A stretch of 64,000 bases of DNA, from NCBI GenBank assembly GCA_023846275.1, contig CM043865.1, forward strand, positions 32,068,412 to 32,132,411. Reading direction: 5' to 3'. Made by a program: the position numbers and the translations under genes. This DNA is from Vanilla planifolia. Taxonomy: Eukaryota > Streptophyta > Magnoliopsida > Asparagales > Orchidaceae. Positions within the stretch are counted from its first letter, which is position 1; each line of letters opens with the position of its first letter. Below the pieces are notes generated by a model that was given only the letters and a program-made list of their open reading frames with translations, made no database searches and was not told the DNA's origin. Positions 48,801-60,432 of this stretch are shown here, one piece after another.

Positions 48801-51800
48801 TGTTCAGACATGCAGAAATATAATTTTACGAATGTAAATCCAAGAAAACGCAATCAACAATAATATAACACCAACCACTAGGTTCAGTAATACGGATGTG
48901 GGTTGGCGTATCTAAATGTACATTGAAAAGATTTCTATTAAACAGCTATCCACATTACAAAGAGTTTAGCAATTTATTCAGATAACATCACAGGCCAATA
49001 GACTATACATAATTCAAATACAAATTCTTAATGAAGGCTGTATTTTTTCTTTATTTTGTTTTGAAGAGAGGTTGAGAGGTTTTGCACAGATTTGAATTTT
49101 GAACCTTCATTTTAGACGACAAGACCAATGACATATGCGCTACCACTCGTTAGCATGAATCGAGCATTTTGGACAAACATAACACTGAAGTGTAGAAAAT
49201 TCTGAATATCCCTCTAACAACTTGTTAATATATGGGTCAAAGGAGTCAGCAAAAAAGCTCCATACACAGTATTCTGGACCCTAATAGAACAAATGTAGAT
49301 CATGAAACATTAATAAAAGCAACGCACAATCTAAAAGGACATAAGAAAGCTTTTGGTTCCTCCTTTATGCAAACAAAAACAATCAAAATGCAAATAACTC
49401 ACCTCAAGACGAGATTTATGCTCATCAATGTTTTCAATATCTGCCTGCATTTGCCTCAACTGCAGAAAATTAGGCAAGTAAAGAGGATTACTGACCAGAT
49501 GAAAGCATTTATGTTGAAGAAATTCCTCAATAAGTTTCCATATAAGTTCCATTATTCAAACCTGTTCTTCATAAATCCCATTTTCATCACGAGATGTAAC
49601 ATTCTTCTCGTTTCTAGGACCTTCATCACCCCCAGATAACTTGAGGCTTTCAGAAATATCACTATCTCCTTCACGAGGCTGCTTCTTCCTATGCCTTCTG
49701 TCGCTGTCAATAGTGTAAAAGCAGTTTCAAAAAATTTAAAAAAATGGTACAAAAAGAGTAAATATTTTGATAAAATTCCAGCATAGAAACAATAAGCCTT
49801 AATCCTAACAAAAACACAATAGCAGCAGCTTGCAAAACTACATATGCATTAAAAACCAGTTGTCAATGGAATAAATAATTATCAGAACAGCATAAGTACT
49901 GTACCATACAACATTAAAAAAAGCATCAATTATTTACATGTAACACTCAAATTCGAGTAAACAGTACGAACTAGCTTTATTGGAAGTATGAAGATAAGTT
50001 CAAACAATTCATTTCAAATAAGAGCTGTTTAAATTTGAACTTGCATTTTCCAAGGCTGACCAACAGACCACTTAACAACTCTTGTGGACTACACAGTTTT
50101 CAATTCACCAAATCCAAGCTTAAATTATGGTTCATTCAGCACATATACAAATTTGGCTCTAATATGATGCAGCAAATGATGAAAAAATCAAGCCTTCAGC
50201 CAGCCTTTTGTCACTTGTCAACCAATAAAAAGGTGGCATTTGGCAGTTGAACCAAAGCTGTATTATGATAAAATATTCGAAACTATGTTCAAAATGATAA
50301 AACGAGCTCCTTTACAGAAGTTTCGGCAATCTCCATAGAAGGCATTGAAGGAATACGAGGAACACACAAACCATGGAATCATCCAATCTGCTCAGATATT
50401 GCCCTAGATTTAAATCAGCAACTTAGTAATTAATTCTAATTTTTTTCTTCACATATTTTATGAAAAACAGTTTAATAAGAATTATTGGAATAATTCAATA
50501 CAATAGACATACCATGGATTCGAAGATTTTGTGATCAGTCTTGATTGAGAGATGACATTTATATGATGCTCAACAGTGATACATGCATTCTTGAAAGAAA
50601 CAAAGATTTCTAGAATTCATTTCATATAATGATAAGAAAAAGAGAAATTTAACTAACAAATTGCAATCATGGAAAACATTTGATTATTTAATTTAGAAGA
50701 ATAATTTAGAAGATTATTTAACTTTAAAATTCTATAAGTAACAAAATGACAACAATACTAACCCATAAAAAATAGTCAATCAATATAGCACTTAGAGGTA
50801 CTGGAGTATACAAATAAAGAGCTAAAGGGGAGTTGATCAAAAAAAGAAATATAAGGTAGAAAAAAGGTCATCATTATTTGCATGCTTTCAACTCCAATTG
50901 ATACAAGCCATTTCCTAAGGTAGCAAACCTAAAATAATTTGACAGCCATCAACCTATAAAAACCACAAACAAAAAATAAAAGAAAGAACATCCCCTGCCC
51001 TTTTTAGACTAAATGGAAGTATTTAAAGTAAGAAACGAACTTTATTCACATAGATGCCAAAAAGAAAGCTTACCTCCTCCTGACAGGTGACCTTGAAAGG
51101 CTACTACCTGTAAATAGTATCCATTATCCATGAACATTCAAAAATACAGAAAAAGACTAAGAAATAAAGCTTTGAAAAGTATGATGCTACCAGAATCTAT
51201 GATTACACATCAGAAATCACAAAGCAAGACATCATTAGCACCACTAAGCTAATAATTATGGAAAGGACAGAAGAGGTCAGACAGTATACCTCTATCATAA
51301 GAAGCAGGCTTTTGACTATGATAACCCCTTCCATCTCTACCTGGAGAATATCTACGAGGTGGAGAATGCCTCCTATCAAGTTTGTCTCTGAGATCACCAC
51401 TTCTATATTCCCGTCTACCTAAAGATAAAAAAATCGAGAAAAATCACAGAGAGAACAACTCTTCCATTGGAGAGCATGGCGGAGACCAGACGACCCTTAA
51501 ACCTCAAGGCTTACCATCTCAATGTTATCAGAAATTGAACAAGGAAAAGAAGTTGTCTCCTTGCAATTCCAAATAGCCACATATATGCTGGCCCATAAAA
51601 TTAATATATAATGAAGTACCAGAGTAAACAGATCACAGAGAACCCTTTTATGATTAGAAATACAAGAATGAAGATGAAATAATATCCTTTAGACCAGCAA
51701 AGTGAGCTGTTCCAGATAGAATAGTTAATAACAATGGAGAGAAAGAGGCTCCAGTCTGATGAATAGGCTCTGATCACAATTCACAAATAAAACACTCCAT

Positions 51801-53496
51801 TATAAGCTTGATATCCATATCTTGTAACATCTGAACTGATGACTGATGCTTCCAGTGAAATGATCCAACTGCATGACTTATCACGTATAGCAAAAATATT
51901 TGCTGAAGTTTCTAATAACTAGAGGCAAGAGACATGAAGATTACCATAACATTTATGGCACACCTAAATTCCTATAAACCATCGCTTATGCTTGACAAAT
52001 GAATCAATAGTGAAACTGGGAGATTAAGATAAATGACTGCTACACCAGAAAAAGCAGCACTGAGATAAATGATCCTTCAAGAGCAGAATATATTTCGCAA
52101 TTCACGTTCAACAAATGTCACTTGACCATCTGAGAGATGCCACATAAACAGTACTGAAATGCTGTTAACAATGTTTGTCAATAATTTGATTGATGATAAC
52201 GTCAACAAATGGCCAGGAACTACACCAAAACTGTTCTGCAAGAAGCTTGCATACAAGCAACCATTCTAAATAAAAGAAAAACAAATTGCTAAAGCAGTAT
52301 AAAAACCATTCAGTGCCTAGTTTATGTAGATGACCAGGCAACAGAAGAATAGAAGAGCTCAAGTAAAAATAAAATGAAAATTGATCTTTTTCAATGAGTA
52401 CAACCATCTATTCATCCCATCCAACCTCTTGCATTAAAACAGTAATCCAAATAATGGATAACTTCATATTCGTCAATACTTCCAAACCTCAAAAATACAA
52501 AATAATGGAAAGAAAAATGACCATCCATAAAACATTTTGGAACTAATACATATGAGGTCTGTTTTGATTGGATAAAAAACAATAATAATGCCACTTGCTT
52601 GTCAAGGGTAACAACCTTATCTGGAGCAGATAAAGTTCAACCAAGATTCAAATCAAGAACAGAGTTGACTAACTATGATCTAGAAAAAGTATAAATGATA
52701 TTTATATCCCGCACTTAATTTTGACATCTCCAATCCTAAGACCGCAAATGAAAGGATCAATGAACTCCCAATGCATCAAAGCTCCCGCATGCATGAACTT
52801 CAAATTCTTGTTCTTTGTTTTGTAAGGTGTTGATTCCAAAAGAAAAAGAAATTTTGTTCCATTTCAGTTAGAACTAATTGAAACCTAGGATTAATGACTA
52901 GGTAACAATAAATCAAGTTGAACCACATCAATCCATTTTTTTAGAGGCAAAATTAAACTATCCCTAACTTTTAAATCATTACAATAAACACCTACGAAAA
53001 GGTCTGAACAAAAATATCCAAGATTCTGCATAAGAACACTGTTAGCTCAAATCAAACAAAGAAATCCACGCAACACAATCTTTTCTTACACACGAAAATG
53101 CATCATTCATATACATGCAAGAAAAATTTCCCTGCCAAATGGTGTGGAATGGAAAGGAAATTTCACTCATTTCACAGATGCAAGCAGACAACCTGAAAAT
53201 TTAACCGTAAAATTTACGTTTCCATCTGACAAAACAAAAATGCAAGGAAAATGTGCTCCGATCGTCTGTTTAAAAGAACAGAAATCCGTTCAATTACAAG
53301 TAGAAATAGTCCGCAATAAAGAAAATGGACCAGACAAAAAGGCATTCCATAGCAAAAACAATCTCTTACCACTGAAGGATGCAGAAAAACGCCGAAGCTC
53401 GGCCTCCCCATGCGCGAAAGAGCAGTTGTGACGAGGGCAGCGTCCTCTCTGATAGAGAACACAGAGCTTCGTCTTGTACATCCTTTTGCCCAACAT
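45844..53496 (-). CDS. CCCH zinc-finger protein with RS-like, coiled-coil and acidic regions
   Basis: Eleven coding exons join in phase to 459 residues: 53,496-53,370; 51,418-51,290; 51,107-51,074; 49,703-49,562; 49,459-49,403; 48,767-48,670; 48,544-48,473; 48,349-48,138; 47,435-47,224; 46,477-46,274; 45,936-45,844. One zinc finger near the N-terminus (KLCVLYQRGRCPRHNCSFAH) has the spacing C-x7-C-x4-C-x3-H. Next comes an Arg- and Ser-rich stretch (RRHSPPRRYSPGRDGRG and SSLSRSPVRRR), then charged coiled coils (EEQLRQMQADIENIDEH, LEIQLNREEEDVKRLSSKIE), and finally a very acidic tail (DDEDVDVEKVDSEMVDIDLN). The layout fits the plant C3H13/C3H40-type family, probably nuclear RNA-binding. The function is not established from sequence. 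The RS-like part hints at splicing-related partners. FIE lies 619 bases downstream on the same strand. Confidence 0.92.
51419..53369 (-). other. Intron 1 of the CCCH gene
   Basis: A 1.95-kb GT-AG intron separates the zinc-finger exon from the RS-like exons. It contains no recognisable element or open frame with protein similarity. The zinc finger is thus encoded on its own exon. Confidence 0.75.
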
Positions 53497-53509
53497 TCTG
53501 AGCAGAACA

Positions 53510-54264
53510 GGGCGAAGAAGGTGCTCGAGAGAAACCTACGCGACACCAAAGACGTCGGATCGCGCACTAAGAAATCGATCAGAGAACAAAGATCCCAGAT
53601 TTAGGGTTCCGGAAAAGCCAAGCAACGACGGCGCCAAGTTACACTTCCAGGATCAGCGATGGATAAAGAATGCCAAACGGCGAGGGAATGGATCATAGGG
53701 TTTCCGGTACATTTAAAAAAAAAAAAAAAAACAATTAATATGGAGCTGCTATTTTGTAAAAAAAAGGAATAATAAAAATAAAAATAAATCGGTCATTTTA
53801 AGATTTTAGAGGTATTTAAAAATTTGTATAAACGTTATTTTTAACAAAGAAATTTTCTGAAGTGCACAACTCAGATAATTGCATTACGAATTAATTTAGT
53901 ATCATATAAAAACTACAGTTTCTCATAGTAAATATTATTATATTAATAATGACATTTCATAAGTTCTATTGATTGCTAACAAACTATATAAACTGGTTGA
54001 ATTTTTATTATAGAACAACTCAGTAATTTCTCAATAAATATTTATCAAGTATTAAATTAATTAATAAAAAAATTTTAAAAATATTATTAAAAAATTATAT
54101 ATTTAAAAATGTATTGTTTATTATACTTTTGGTTTATATATCAATAGTTTTGTTACAACAAACTATTTTTTATTTTATTAATTATTTTTAATATTTTAAA
54201 TCATAAATCTCAAGATTAAACTGACGAATAATTTAAAGAGTTTAATTTTGATTCAAATAACTAA
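53510..54264. other. CCCH gene 5' UTR and promoter, then AT-rich flank of the LINE
   Basis: Bases 53,497 to about 53,705 are GC-rich and likely hold the leader and core promoter of the CCCH gene; CCCTAAATC and AAACCCTA motifs are present on the minus strand. From about 53,710 to 54,264 the DNA is AT-rich with no gene. Confidence 0.55.
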
Positions 54265-54279
54265 TTGGTATTGTTTTAT
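54265..54279. repeat. Target-site duplication of the LINE, left copy
   Basis: TTGGTATTGTTTTAT is repeated exactly at 62,457-62,471. It directly adjoins the T-rich end (the poly(A) tail on the minus strand) of the LINE. Confidence 0.93.
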
Positions 54280-57166
54280 TTTTTTTTGAAAGGGATATAT
54301 CATTATATCAAAGGTGGCAATGCCACACAGGTTTTACAATAAGATCCTCAAGGGGGATCAAACAAAAAATCAGACAACATAAGTTTAAGAAGAGGCTGGG
54401 GAAGAGATCCCCCAGGGATCCAAGCAAACTCGTGTAGACAAGCATCACGGGCAACCCAGTCGGCAGGCTCGTTCCCTTCCCTGTGGATGTGAGAAAACCG
54501 GAGCCTCCATATCTCTAACATACTGAAGAGTAACAGCAAACACCCCCCTCCCTATTGGGGTTGGAAACCATGTCCCGAGCCACCTGAAGTGCCGTCATCA
54601 AGTCAGACTGGATCTCCACGGCACGATACTGGGGAAAGGATCCCCTAAGAAGGTCGAATGCCAATAGAATGGCCTGGACCTCCATCATGTCAGCAGCCAC
54701 TGAGATCATCCTCTTACCAGCCACCATGAGAGGTCTGCCCAAGCAGTCTCTAACAACGACACCAAGACCAGCCATGAAGTCACCAACCACAGTATCACAG
54801 TTGACTTTAATCCATCCTGTTGGGGGGGGGGGGGAAGCCAGCCATGCGTAACAAGCAAATCCGAAGATCTGCCAGGATTCCCGCTGGACAGAGATGAATA
54901 GACAAGATGCCTCCTGAGAACCGTGCTCACCTCGAACCTGATAATCCTTGACAACGAGCAGGGCGTGGGCACGTGGCTATTGTGTTTGAACGCATTTCTC
55001 CTCGACCATATGTAGTATATGGTAGTGGCAAGCGTGGCCACATGACGCGCCCCGTCTCCGCGACGCGCAGCAGGTGAACCCATAAGCCGGAAAAGCTTGT
55101 CCAAAACTCTAAATCCGGACGCCGCACCCGTGGGCCAGCCCAGCTCCAGCAGCACATGACATGCATGGCTGGCAGCCCACACGTCCTGAGCACGTGGGCA
55201 GTCCCACAAAGCGTGCTGTAGGGACTCCGCCTCCGTGCAGCCAAGGGGACACGAGGAATCCTGGCAAATTCCCCGGCGAGCCATCCACGTCTCCGTTGGA
55301 AGAAAGTCGCCGGCAGCCCGCCAAAGGAAAACCCGGACCTTCGGCAGCACCTTCAATTTCCAGATCCTCCATATGATCTCATTAGGACGACGTCCACCAC
55401 CCCTTGCGTAAGACCACTCGTTGCACTTGATATCCGCGTAGATCCGGTCGCTGTGAGCCTTCGCCATCTCGGTGTGCGTTTGGAACAGGACATTTTGGAC
55501 AGAATCCTGAGCACGCGGAAGATGCAAGATTCTGTCGATGAGCTCCGCACCCGCCCAACTGGAAATCGCCTCTACATCCCAGACGCCGTCGGCCCTAATG
55601 CACTCGACGACGCTTTCTGGCCAGCTGGAGAGCATATTAATGAACGTTGGCCAGCAGCATATTGGGAGGATGCTGAGCCAATTATCCTCCACAAATCGCA
55701 CCCTCCGGCCGTCTCCAATACTCCACACAAAGCACGAAATCACCGCCGGCATCGCTTCCAGGATCATCTAGCACACAGCAGAGGCCTTCCGGGGAGCCTT
55801 CATCAGCGAATCGTTGAACCCATACTTCCTCCTCATGATGTCTACCCATAAGCCCGCATCATGTCCAAGGATACGTTTACAGTTCCCCATTTGCAAAGTA
55901 TGGTGCCAAATGCGAAGATCCTGAAGGCCAAGCCCTCCGGCCGCCCTTGGCATAGTCACGCAGTCCCAAGACGCGTAGTGCAGCACCTGCGCATTACTCG
56001 TGCCACCCTAGAGGAATTGTCTTATGCGCCGTTCAATGTCAGCAAGGATCCCCGCCGGCACCATACTATGCCGCAAGATATGGTTGGGGATGACGCACAA
56101 AATAGAGGACGCCAGCGCAACCCTGCCCGCAAGCGACAGCACCCGGGCACGCTAGCTAACCACAGTAGTGTCAATCTTTTGGACGAGGAAATTCAAATCA
56201 TGTTTGGTCAATCGCCGCGCAGTGATTGGAACCCCCAGATACGTCAGAGTCCTGCCGAGCTCCATGCCAAGCTTCCTAGAAATTAGGCGGGATTTCTTCT
56301 TGCTGAATTTATTACTGAAGTAAACGTTGGACTTTGAGAAATTAACCTTCAAGCCAGCGCTATCCCCGAAAGCCCGCAGAATGCGGCGAATGGCGCTCGC
56401 AGCCTCCCGTGATGCAGGAGCAAACACCAGCACGTCATCCGCAAACAGGAGGTGGGAAACCCGCGGCGCGTGCTTCTCCGGTCTGAACCCAAGCAACTGT
56501 CGGGATTCGTAGTCCCGCATTATGCACGACAAGTACTCCGTGGCCATGACAAAGAGGAAGGGCGAAAGCGGGAAGCCCTGCCGGAGGCCCCGACACACCG
56601 CCACCCAAGGAAGCCGCAATCCATTAATGAGAACAGCAAACCGTGGACCAGAGATACACGCTGTGATCCACTCGCACCAAATAACAGGAAGCGCATTGCC
56701 TTCATGACCTCAACCAGAAAGTCCCATCGAACCCTATCATAGGCCTGCTCCATGTCGACTTTCACAGCCATGAGGCCGGAGGCAGCGGTGCAGGAGCGCA
56801 TCCTCGCTGCCATCTCCTAGGCAATGTTTATGTTATCCGAGATGCTCCTCCCAAGGACGAAAGCAACCTGCTCCTACGAAATAAGACTTGGCAGCAGTGT
56901 TTTCAACCTGCCAACAAGAATATGAGCCACCACCTTATAGATGGTATTGCATAAGCTGATCGGCTGGAAATGCTCCGGCCGGCAAGCCCCCTGTTTCTTC
57001 GGAATAAGGACTACAAGGGTGTCCTTCCAGCCCTCCGGCAACCTGCGCTCCTCGAAGAAGGCAATTACAGCATTAATAATATCCCACCGTGCTATGTCCC
57101 AGAAGTCCATTGTGATCCTGTCAATTCCCGGGGCGCGATTCCTTTTGATTCCTCTCATAGCACTAT

Positions 57167-57171
57167 GATTT
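57167..57171. repeat. Target-site duplication of the solo LTR, left copy
   Basis: GATTT here and at 58,972-58,976 flanks the inserted LTR. Removing the insert and one copy keeps the LINE reading frame (EIDVNHSAMRGIKRN), which supports the boundaries. Confidence 0.88.
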
Positions 57172-57837
57172 CTGTTGTACCCTTTGATGTGATAATTACA
57201 AAACCAAGTTATTTATTATTGAAGGCTTGTTTTATTTAAGTAAAATTGTTAATAATTAATTAAATCAAGCCATGTATTTTAGATGTCTAAAATAATGGTC
57301 TCTAAGGGCCTTGAGGTCATGACATACTTCAAGGAATTTTTGAGACATGCGCAAGATTTTTTATAATTAAATTTCTTTTTATTTCTCTTGAATTTGATAT
57401 GTCAAAACCTTGAGATTATGAGGCACACTAGTAGTATTAACATTTAAAAATATTATAAAATTATTTAATGATGAATTTTCATTTTTGGGCCAAGTATATT
57501 TGACAAAATGTATAGACATGGGTATTTGATTTTTTAATATTATTATGGAATCGTTTTTTACAAATTTCTTTTCATAGCCACTTAATTAACTTATAATACT
57601 ATAAGAATATAAAATTATTTTTATTCACTTATATTCAAATTTGTGGCTAAAAAATTCGTCAAAAATACCCTAAAACTGCAAAAGTCTCGGGAAAAAGCAC
57701 TGTAGCATGGGCGGGTCGACCCGGCGTCAAAACAGCCCGTCCAGGCCTTTTAGGAATAAAAAAAAGAGAGAAAAATAAAAACTTGGTTGACCCGAAAGGG
57801 GCGCGCAAAGCCCGCCCAAAGACCGCCGAGAGCAGCT

Positions 57838-57963
57838 CGGCTGGCGCTGGTCAACGGTCAACGGAACAGTGCCTGGCTAAGCCAAGCCTGCCGAGAGGAG
57901 CTCGGCTAAGTCTAACTTTAGCGCTGGTCAATGGTCAAAGAACAGTGCATGGCTAAGTCAACC
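57838..57963. repeat. Tandem duplication (about 60-66 bp) within the solo LTR
   Basis: GCTGGTCAACGGTCAACGGAACAGTGCCTGGCTAAG is closely followed by a second version beginning GCTGGTCAATGGTCAAAGAACAGTGCATGGC, each preceded by a GAGAG-AGCTCGGCT block. The copies are diverged by a few bases. Confidence 0.8.
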
Positions 57964-58111
57964 TGAACCGGGTGATGAAATCCCGGCCAAGGAAGGGGGG
58001 AGCCGGCCCCAAAGTGGCTCGCAGGTTAATAGGCGCGAATCTATTATAAAGCAGTGTGCGAAGTTTCATTCTGCAGTGTGGGACTAAAAATCCCACCTTA
58101 TAACTTCGGCA

Positions 58112-58345
58112 GGATCCAAAGGCGCAGATCAAGCCCGCCCAGATCCAACGGGCAAGAGTAATTTCGAACGGCTGTTTAATCAGCGCCGTTCGTTCAGCGC
58201 GTGGGATCCAATGGTTCAGATCAAGCGCGCCCAGATCCAACGGGCGAGAGTAATTTCGAACGGCTGTTTAATCAGCGCCGTTCGTTCAGCGCGTGGGATC
58301 CAATGGTTCAGATCAAGTCCGCCCGGATCAGACGGTCTAGAGATG
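58112..58345. repeat. 92-bp tandem repeat (about 2.4 copies) in the solo LTR
   Basis: Units start at GGATCC at 58,112, 58,204 and 58,296 (period exactly 92). Each carries CAGATCCAACGGGC and TTCGAACGGCTGTTTAATCA. The third unit is partial. The array sits 150-390 bases upstream of the LTR TATA box. Confidence 0.93.
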
Positions 58346-58488
58346 ATCAAGCAGTGAAGTCCATCCAGCCGTCCATTCTTGAAGTGGGATCGGACGGCAG
58401 CTGCTCTTCTTCTTCCTTTTCGGGCTTCCGGCAACGGCTATTTTCTGGTTTCTTTTTTCTTAGCCGTTTGGAACTGCTTTTTGGTGGA

Positions 58489-58500
58489 CTATATATATAG
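58489..58500 (+). promoter_or_regulatory. TATA box of the solo LTR
   Basis: CTATATATATAG lies about 30 bases before the region whose text is best conserved between LTR copies, as expected at the U3/R border. Related copies have GCTATATATAGT in the same place (for example near 31,040, minus strand). Confidence 0.7.
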
Positions 58501-58971
58501 GACACTTTACAAATTATGGGTTGATGAATCCACTTGCAAACTTCTTCAAAAACTAAGGAAAAAGGCCAAAACCGAGAGCAACAATTGGCATACTCGTGGG
58601 AGCTACGAGCTCAACTTTCTTCTCCAATTTCGACAGCTTTCTTCCACATTTCATTGCATCATTCTGTAACATTTTGTTCGGATTTTTGGTGTCTCGTTGG
58701 AGCACCGGTTGTACTTGGTTTACCCCTACCGGCTTCGGCAAAAGGTAGTGGTTAGTGGAAGCCTGATCGGGTTGATCGGGGGTGGATGTAGGCAAGGGTT
58801 TGGCCGAACCACCTAAAAATATTTGTCTTCTCTTTGCTTGTCTTATTATTGCATTTTTCGTTTTCACAATTTATTTACAAACGTTTTTTTTTTATTGAAA
58901 GAATTTTTCTTAATCTAAATTTTAGTGAAAAACACAATTCACCCCTCCCCTCTTGTGCGTTGTTCTCACAC

Positions 58972-58976
58972 GATTT
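58972..58976. repeat. Target-site duplication of the solo LTR, right copy
   Basis: GATTT, matching 57,167-57,171, directly adjoins the LTR end. Confidence 0.88.
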
Positions 58977-60432
58977 ACATCAATTTCATCTTCCGTAACC
59001 CTGCGACAAAGGCTGGAGCCCAACTCATCGATGATGGATCCCGGAAGCGAGGTAATTGGGGGCAGGGGCGTCTGGTTGCCATCACCCCATTTTCGTTCGA
59101 AATAGGCGAGGACAAGTCGCCTAATGCTGTCGGGGGACTCCACTATGTTGCCGTCATCATCCCTCATGTAGGTAATGCGATTCGCCCTTTTCTGAGCCGA
59201 GGCTGCATTGTGGAAGAACTTCGAGTTGCAATCACCGAGCTGCGCCCAGTGCACCTTGGCGCACTGCCACCACCACTGTTCTTCGTGAGCACATCCGCGG
59301 TGAAAGGCCATAACCATATTCCCAAGCCGCTTATGGTCCTCCTCCGAAAGGCCCTCGCTAGACTCCCTCTTTTGAAGCTCGTTGATGTCCCGTTCCAACT
59401 CCCTGTTTCAGTCTATAATATTCCCCACCTCCTTGCGGCTCCATCTAAGCAACGCCATCAGTGCGCGCTTAAATTTCGTCATCACTACCTCCATGTTGTC
59501 TCCCTTAGCATGTCTCCGCCAAGCCTTATCAACCACCTGGAAAGATTGAGGGAAATCCAGCCACACACTGTCGAAGAGAGGCCTGCTGGATTTCGGCCAA
59601 TGATCCCCACCTCCCACATTAATCAGCAGTGGACAGTGATCCGAACCCAGCCTACTGAGGTGGTGAACCGAACAAACAGGAAATGCGAGCAACCTTGCTG
59701 AGTTCATTAGAGCCTGATCCAGACGCTCGAGGATGCGCGCGCCACCCTGCTTCCCGTTGCTCCAAGTAAACCTATTGCCGGAGAAGCCCAAATCAACAAG
59801 TTGGAGATCCTGCATAAGGTCTGCAAAGTCCTGCTGATCCCTACCATAAATGAAGCGCCGCCCACCACACTTCTCCTCAGGTGCCAAAACTAAATTAAAA
59901 TCTCCAGCAACGAGAAGAGGCTCGTCGCCCCCGCAGGAGTTCCGGACAGCATCCCAAATGACCTGGCGCATATGGTGATGTTTGGGGCCATAAACGAAGA
60001 AACAATTAATCATGCCGTCAGGTAGGATTTTGACTGTGCATGCCATTGCATGAGACGAAGCCCCAGTAACCTTAAGATCCGCCCCATTTCTCCACAGAAT
60101 AACAAAGCCAGCCGACATGCCCTCTGAGGGGTAGGTCGCGAACTCCCAGCCTCTCCCGAGGAGCCAATCTGCATCTTGTCTAGAAAAAATCCACGCTTTA
60201 GTCTCCATTAATGCCACAACAGTGACATTCCGCTCACGGACAAGCCTGCGCAAATAGCCCCTGGACTTCCTGTTCTTGACGCCCCATATATTCCACACTA
60301 TAACATTCATAAATAATAATATCGTTAGAACAAGAATTTCCTGTAGCCGTGCATCAGCACCTCCCAGAACCTCCACCATCACCGCCTGTAATGGCTGCTA
60401 CGCCCCACGAAGCACAGCCATGGCCCCCCCAA

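Larger units (their letters stand above)
57172..58971 (+). mobile_element. Solo LTR of a SIRE-like Ty1/copia element
   Basis: An LTR of about 1.8 kb, opening with TGTTGTACCCTTTGATG (after one extra C) and ending CTCTTGTGCGTTGTTCTCACA, is inserted in the reverse transcriptase region of the LINE. It has the 5-bp target duplication GATTT on both sides. No internal region is present, so it is most likely a solo LTR left by recombination between two LTRs. It looks whole as an LTR and is the best-preserved copy of its family here. It is younger than the LINE it interrupts. Related fossils lie at 30.4-33.2 kb and in FIE intron 2. Confidence 0.88.
54340..60382 (-). pseudogene. LINE ORF2: endonuclease, reverse transcriptase, zinc-binding, RNase H
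   Basis: The endonuclease (60,382-59,408) is open for 324 residues and keeps WNIWG, METKA, VAGDFNLVL and LGSDHCPLL. A TGA at about 59,405 then interrupts IID-NRELERDINELQKR; a CGA-to-TGA change would explain it. The frame continues to 58,977, resumes at 57,166 beyond the nested LTR (IKRNRAPGIDRITMDFW), and goes through LRQGFPLSPFLFVMATEYL and LLFADDVLVF at about 56,420. Further stops lie at about 56,880, 56,820, 56,150, 56,010 and 55,770. The zinc-binding region reads WKLKVLPKVRVFLWRAAGDF and CTEAESLQHALWDCPRAQDVW. The RNase H part has GLGVVVRDCLGRPL and HIHREGNEPADWVARD (54,790-54,430). A run of 13 C on the coding strand at 54,822-54,834 marks a frameshift just before the RNase H. Confidence 0.93.

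Noticed and set aside
49232-49639. Plus-strand open frame of 135 residues
   Set aside because: It overlaps exons 4 and 5 of the CCCH gene in antisense, and the rest is AT-rich intron.
55453-56286. Several plus-strand open frames over 100 residues
   Set aside because: They are antisense to the LINE reverse transcriptase and zinc-binding region; long antisense frames are expected in this GC-rich coding DNA.
58925-59701. Open frame of 258 residues on the plus strand
   Set aside because: It lies antisense to the LINE ORF2 endonuclease/linker, which carries clear family motifs on the minus strand. It is a shadow frame.
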